22,549 nt of DNA, from contig JAIPMN010025231.1 of the NCBI GenBank assembly GCA_020650975.1, forward strand, positions 1 through 22,549, in the 5' to 3' direction. The position numbers and the translations under genes were made by a program. Below the pieces are notes generated by a model that saw only the letters and a list, made by a program, of their open reading frames with translations, searched no databases and had not been told where the DNA came from. This document shows positions 18,818 to 22,549 of this stretch, piece after piece. Source of the DNA: Apostichopus californicus. Taxonomy: Eukaryota; Echinodermata; Holothuroidea; Aspidochirotida; Stichopodidae. Numbering within the stretch: the stretch's first letter is position 1; each line of letters starts with the position of its first letter.

Positions 18818-21800
18818 CTATTTTAATCAAAGCAAAAGAAAAAACAATACAAATATAAAACTCAATAATGATTCTAAATCACATTAAAAATTATCTTAAG
18901 TATCGTCTATAAGAGATTTATTAATTATGATATGAAGTTTTATTTGTGCTAGTTGAAACAATAAAGCGGTGTTTGATTTGAACGACGAGGAAATTAGGGT
19001 AAGTATGTCAATGTCCATTACTTAATATATATTTGCACACAAATACAAATTTATTTGCATATCAACATTCATCGCCCCCGCCCCGCCCCGCCCCGCCCGC
19101 CCGCCCCCACCCCGCCCACCTCATTCCCATTCGTATTTCCAATTTCCAACTTTGTCTCTATTAACTGAGATATTCACTTAAATTGAACAGTGTTAATGCT
19201 TGATTCTGAATAGTAATTTTGTTCATCTTCGTTATCACATGGTAATTATGCATATCAGTTTTTAATGCATATTCATATGCTCATTTGAATAAACATATCC
19301 GCATACGCTCCACCTTACCTGTACTCTCGATTCACTCAGGTCCAGCCTCATTGCTAATTCCTCTCTCATAAAGACATCCGGGTATTGTGTCCTCTCGAAG
19401 GCTTTCTCTAACTGATGAAGTTGATAGGTTGTAAATGTTGTTCTCGACCTCCTGACCTTTTGAACTAGATCAATATTGCTGGGTATCTTCTCTGAACCGG
19501 AAGTGAGCGTTGGTCGTGGTTCAACTTTAATATGTTCTGTCCCATCAGTGATACCTGAAAAACGTGATCAAAATCAAAACATAAAATTCATAAATATTAC
19601 AACTTGTTTCTTATTATTTTATACTTCGTTGTCGATCTCTGTCTTTAGTCCAAGTTATAGTAGTGATTTTTAGAAGATTCAATATTTATATTTGCAATTC
19701 TGAAGATGACCTGAGAGAAACGTCCTTTTTGCTAACATTCTGTTTGACAATTAAGTTACTGTACCAGGCATATAGCATCGTCATTATTACATGCGTTTTC
19801 ATGTTGGAAAACTGTAGCTAAATCTCAGAAATATCTCCCTCCACCATCGTGATTGGCTAATGTCATTGGTCATGATCACTTCGTTTCTGTTCCAAATTTT
19901 AAAAAAATCTGATATGTTTCGTTCGACAAAAGTTCGATGTAGCAAAAAGTTAATAATGAGTAATGCAAACTTCATTTTTAAAAAGAAAAAAAGGTTTCTT
20001 TTCCCCCATATTTATCTGAGTGCAATTTTGGGCATGGACGTCTACAAAAAATGATTAAATTGATGAGGATATATATAAAAAAGCTACAAGTAAAAGATAT
20101 GGAATACCTATTCGGAATCAATCCTTTGTATTTAATTTAAAGAAAATTGTTTATTTTATCTAAACCTACATGACAATATAGTCAATTTTTTTAGTCTACT
20201 TAAATTCTCGGGATATTAACGATTCTTGATTTTGGGTTTCAAAGATTTTAATTTTTTTATTACATTTACTGGAAAATTCAATCTTTGAAGGATATCTGCT
20301 TCCTTTTCGGGCTTCACGCACGTTTGTATTTTATTCCGTAATTCTTAGCAGATACTCTTTTTTTTCAAGTTTTGAAAAATAATTGAAATAAAAACCTATT
20401 TGCTTTCATTGCAGTAGAAATATAGTACAGTTTTTATAAATCAGACAATTAAGAAGTAAATATACGTTCTGTGTTAACGTACGATCTTATCGTATGAGAA
20501 TAAACTAAACCAGCCAAACGATTATTCACATACATTTTGCAGTTTTACCCGAATAGAGCAAGAAAATTGCCAGAAAATGGTACGGTCTGAATGATTTTAT
20601 CAGCGTAGATTGATTGTTCATATTTGATATTAAACAAAAGATCGACTTGATTAAATGTATTCATTAAATTGTCAATATTCCAAATATTTTTAAATATAAA
20701 CTGTAGAAGTTATGTCCCATTTCAAGAAATTTAGATTTTTTAACATGTTGTTTTATCAGTTTTATGTCTTCACACCATGTACGGTAAGATTAAGAGTTAT
20801 GTTATATGCTACAAAATAATATATGCAGCTTCTCCAAGCAAAAGGAGGTTATGAGATTTGCGGGGTTTTTTTTGGGGGGGGGGTGGGGTGAGGGTGGGAG
20901 AAACGATTTTAAGAAACTAAGATAAGATGCTGCATTATCAACTCACTAAATCTAATATAGATAAATTTTTAGACTTTTCATATAGCTTAAATATAACATC
21001 AGTCTCTAACGTACATACGTATACACAAATTCGCCATTAACAAAATAATACCTATACCTTTAACATTACATTTCAAATATGTCCTTTTATTTTGTTGATA
21101 ACGTATTCATCAATTTATAGTTTGATTTTTTTGTTTTTGTCGTTTGACTAAAAATAGATTTCTTTTTAGGTCAATCATATAAAACATATCAGACCAAAGT
21201 TAGCTCTTTTTTTAGAAGTGAACGAACCGAACAAATTAAATTTAGAAAAATAGAGCTGAACCATGAATAACGATTGTAAATATAATCCTCACGTCTTGCA
21301 AATATTGACATGTAAGGATAAGTTGTGTTACTTTATATATTAATGTTGGGTTTGTAAGTTGAAATTTTCATACGGGTTTCATCTAACTTTTTACTTTTGA
21401 TTTCGAAAATACATGCAAAATTCTTAAAACTTTACGGCATACGGCAAATTACGGCAAGCTGTAATACGAACAGATTTAAATCGTCGGAATTATACATTTT
21501 CTTCACTCGAGTACTCCATAGGTGAGGTTTGTGTTGCTGTTACTATAATTTTTCGTTTAACTTGGCAATTTTCCTGTTTTCAGATTAACACATGTTAATT
21601 CCTACAAATAATAGCATATAGCAAATTAAATCTTTCCTACATCTTTCCTTCTACTATTGTTCAATTTATTTACTGTTACTCATTAATATATAATATATAG
21701 TATATAATAAATAATTATATATATATATAAATCAATATATGATTTTATTCATAAATAAAATACATTTTTACCCAAATCAAAATAAATGTTTTAAGGATTA

Positions 21801-22390
21801 TATCATGAATCTGTACTCTTGAAATGGCTTGCCTCATTTACTCCGTTTGCATACAGTTAATTTTTCATATATGATTTAATTTATTCAATAATACCTATTT
21901 TGCCAATATCAAAAATAAAAGTTAAAAAAAAATACTATATTAAGTTGACCTCTTAATATATATCATTCAGTATATATCAACTCAGTTTACGCACATTTCA
22001 CTTTATTATCATTTATTCAACAATACAGTGTATATGAAATATGGGATTTATTTTTAAATATATATGTTTTTAAACTAATATTATCAAGTTCAATTCTTTT
22101 AATAAAAAAAAAGTCTTACCTTCTAAATCACACTTCCCTAATTTCTTCTCTTCTTTAAATTCTTTAGAAACAAACTCAGGGATTGTTATACTTGTTGTAT
22201 CTCGATAAATGGCTTTCTCGGACTTTGGTCGTCCTCCTCCCAGTAAAGCTTTAATGGAAAAATCTGATATCGTAGTAGATGGCGTAGCGGCTTCACATGT
22301 TGAAACAACAACGGACGACATCTTTGGTGTTTCAAAGACGGCAGGAAGCGAAGTTATAGACCTAACAGACCCCGTATCATCGAGCGTCAT
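18320..22390 (-). CDS. hbn: Homeobrain (hbn) paired-like homeobox protein, three coding exons
   Basis: hbn is a nuclear transcription factor of the paired-like class expressed in anterior brain. Joining 22390-22120, 19554-19319 and 18817-18320 gives 334 residues, with a phase-1 and then a phase-0 intron. Residues 44-51 (FSIKALLG) are an eh1/octapeptide-type motif expected to recruit Groucho co-repressors, and residues 99-102 (IKVE) fit a SUMO consensus. The homeodomain spans about 124-183. It begins [17 protein letters not shown], contains [19 protein letters not shown] and ends [14 protein letters not shown], with Q50 and N51; this pattern is diagnostic of hbn over Arx or Rx. The C-terminus is rich in Pro, Phe and Tyr and ends with [10 protein letters not shown] (from 310), a possible degenerate OAR. 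The start is the first ATG after an in-frame stop at 22507-22505. No AATAAA lies within about 1.7 kb of the stop on this strand. It is convergent with Rx. Confidence 0.9.
19053..19060. promoter_or_regulatory. Octamer ATTTGCAT in hbn intron 2
   Basis: Exact POU octamer. It lies about 200 bp from the POU-like cluster at 19245-19276 within the same intron. A second octamer in the window lies at 4280-4287, so one by itself is not remarkable. Confidence 0.35.
19073..19120 (-). repeat. (CCCCG)n GC-box array in hbn intron 2
   Basis: About 48 bp made almost only of C and G, with repeated CCCCG and CCCG units and several CCCCGCCC Sp1/KLF-type boxes. On the hbn sense strand it is G-rich, with many G3-G5 tracts and one-base C loops, so the pre-mRNA could form a quadruplex within this short intron. 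Its CpG density is far above that of the surrounding DNA. Confidence 0.85.
19265..19276. promoter_or_regulatory. POU-dimer-like site ATGCATATTCAT in hbn intron 2
   Basis: The same 12-mer as at 17285-17296. It is flanked by TTATGCATATC about 10 bp upstream on the + strand and by ATATGC downstream, which makes a cluster of three overlapping or adjacent POU-type half-sites about 45 bp from exon 2. Confidence 0.4.
19319..19554 (-). CDS. hbn: hbn exon 2: SUMO-like motif and homeodomain residues 1-46
   Basis: TTTCAG (genomic 19560-19555) precedes the exon. It begins with GT, completing the Gly codon from exon 1, and ends in CAG before the donor GTAAGG. It encodes 78 full codons: a linker with HIKVEP, then the homeodomain up to RVQ at position 46. 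The [12 protein letters not shown] and [20 protein letters not shown] stretches match hbn closely. Met in VFMREE, where most relatives have Thr or Ser, is a small deviation. Confidence 0.95.
19555..22119 (-). other. hbn: hbn intron 1 (2,565 bp)
   Basis: GTAAGA donor at 22119-22114 and TTTCAG acceptor at 19560-19555, phase 1. It is very AT-rich, with a TA-rich tract around 21687-21740 and one G-rich block at 20874-20899 (on the + strand, so C-rich in the transcript). No coding exon is recognised inside it. Confidence 0.85.
20874..20899 (+). repeat. G-run in hbn intron 1
   Basis: Ten G followed by TGGGG, TGAGGG and TGGG. It meets the quadruplex rule on the non-template strand relative to the + strand and appears as a C-rich tract in the hbn transcript. 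Confidence 0.85.
22120..22390 (-). CDS. hbn: hbn exon 1 (coding part): eh1/octapeptide motif
   Basis: The first ATG is at 22390-22388 (MTLDDTG). The in-frame sequence upstream has no ATG before a stop at 22507-22505, so this is the best start. The context is weak (T at -3). The exon encodes 90 codons plus one base, ending ..GAA G before [14 protein letters not shown] lies at 22261-22238. A Ser/Thr/Val-rich stretch precedes it and a Lys/Glu-rich stretch follows. An acceptor-like TTTTTAATTGTAG ending at 22417 would allow a 5' UTR intron, or an upstream exon that supplies a different start. Confidence 0.8.
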
Positions 22391-22549
22391 GAAGTGAAAT
22401 GCTTGATGGTCTCTCCCTACAATTAAAAATACCAAGAACAAACTGATCGTGTTAAGACTATGGCTTATTTTCACTGGTTGATTGAAATAAGCTGGTAGGG
22501 AACTTTAAACCACAGAGTGAATGAGATTTTTTTATTACTATATATATAT
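22391..22549 (-). other. hbn: hbn 5' flank, UTR or intron
   Basis: This is either 5' UTR directly upstream of the start codon or, if the acceptor-like sequence ending at 22417 is used, mostly intron. TA repeats at the window edge (22539-22549) are too simple to call a TATA box. Confidence 0.5.

Larger units (their letters stand above)
18818..19318 (-). other. hbn: hbn intron 2 (501 bp)
   Basis: The donor GTAAGG lies at 19318-19313 and the acceptor AG at 18819-18818, splitting the homeodomain between residues 46 and 47 as in Rx. The intron holds a GC-box array (19073-19120), an exact octamer ATTTGCAT (19053-19060), TTATGCATATC (about 19246-19256) and a POU-dimer-like site (19265-19276). Confidence 0.88.

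Noticed and set aside
22209-22397. Plus-strand reading frame opposite hbn exon 1
   Set aside because: It is the antisense shadow of hbn exon 1.
22391-22474. Signal-peptide-like N-terminal extension of hbn (hydrophobic SLFLVFLIVG)
   Set aside because: The extension starts at GTG, not ATG, contains an acceptor-like GTAG, and a signal peptide makes no sense for a nuclear homeodomain protein.
1-22549. CRISPR array, bacterial operon, phage or viral genes
   Set aside because: The window is interrupted eukaryotic gene sequence; the tandem repeats have no unique spacers and no such proteins are visible.

Overview
This window is AT-rich animal (metazoan) DNA, probably from a marine invertebrate. The evidence is interrupted homeobox genes with GT..AG introns, long non-coding stretches full of microsatellites, minisatellites and G/C homopolymers, a tRNA-derived SINE and a decayed non-LTR retrotransposon. 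The presence of a homeobrain (hbn) gene, which vertebrates lack, points to an invertebrate. The style of the SINE and the intergenic DNA makes me lean towards an echinoderm, perhaps a sea cucumber, but that is only an impression.

Only two protein-coding loci can be supported, both paired-class (Q50) homeobox genes, lying tail to tail. On the left, on the + strand, is the last coding exon of Rx/rax (935-1375). It carries the end of the recognition helix, an Rx-like linker and a C-terminal OAR domain; the upstream exons lie outside the window. On the right, on the - strand, is an apparently complete three-exon homeobrain gene. Exon 1 (22390-22120) has an eh1/octapeptide motif, exon 2 (19554-19319) encodes homeodomain residues 1-46, and exon 3 (18817-18320) encodes the recognition helix and a Pro-rich C-terminus. 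Splice phases join cleanly to give a predicted 334-residue protein. Both genes have an intron between homeodomain residues 46 and 47. hbn and Rx are two of the three members of the ancient homeobrain-Rax-orthopedia (HRO) linkage group; no orthopedia exon is visible here.

The ~17 kb between the genes has no convincing coding exon. It contains a strong G-quadruplex cluster (6.8-7.2 kb), a SINE with three hairpins in its tail (9.3-9.53 kb), an old diverged duplication (10.0-10.44 kb), a ~73-bp minisatellite (11.16-11.47 kb), a retrotransposon 3' end running into a (GAT)n tract (13.68-14.19 kb) and a ~41-bp minisatellite (15.0-15.24 kb). Between these are more balanced-composition islands (about 5.0-5.4, 11.9-12.66 and 16.26-16.45 kb) that look like candidate cis-regulatory modules.

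The least expected signals are two recurrent motif sets. One is the PBX/MEIS-type core TGATTGAC, found six times, all between the two genes, twice as the full decamer TGATTGACAG. The other is a set of POU-dimer-like palindromes, ATG(A/C)ATATTCAT four times and TCATGAATwATTCAT twice, placed near Rx, between the genes and inside hbn intron 2. Together they suggest the intergenic DNA carries regulatory input for one or both head/eye patterning genes. That is inference from hand-found motifs, not a measured result.
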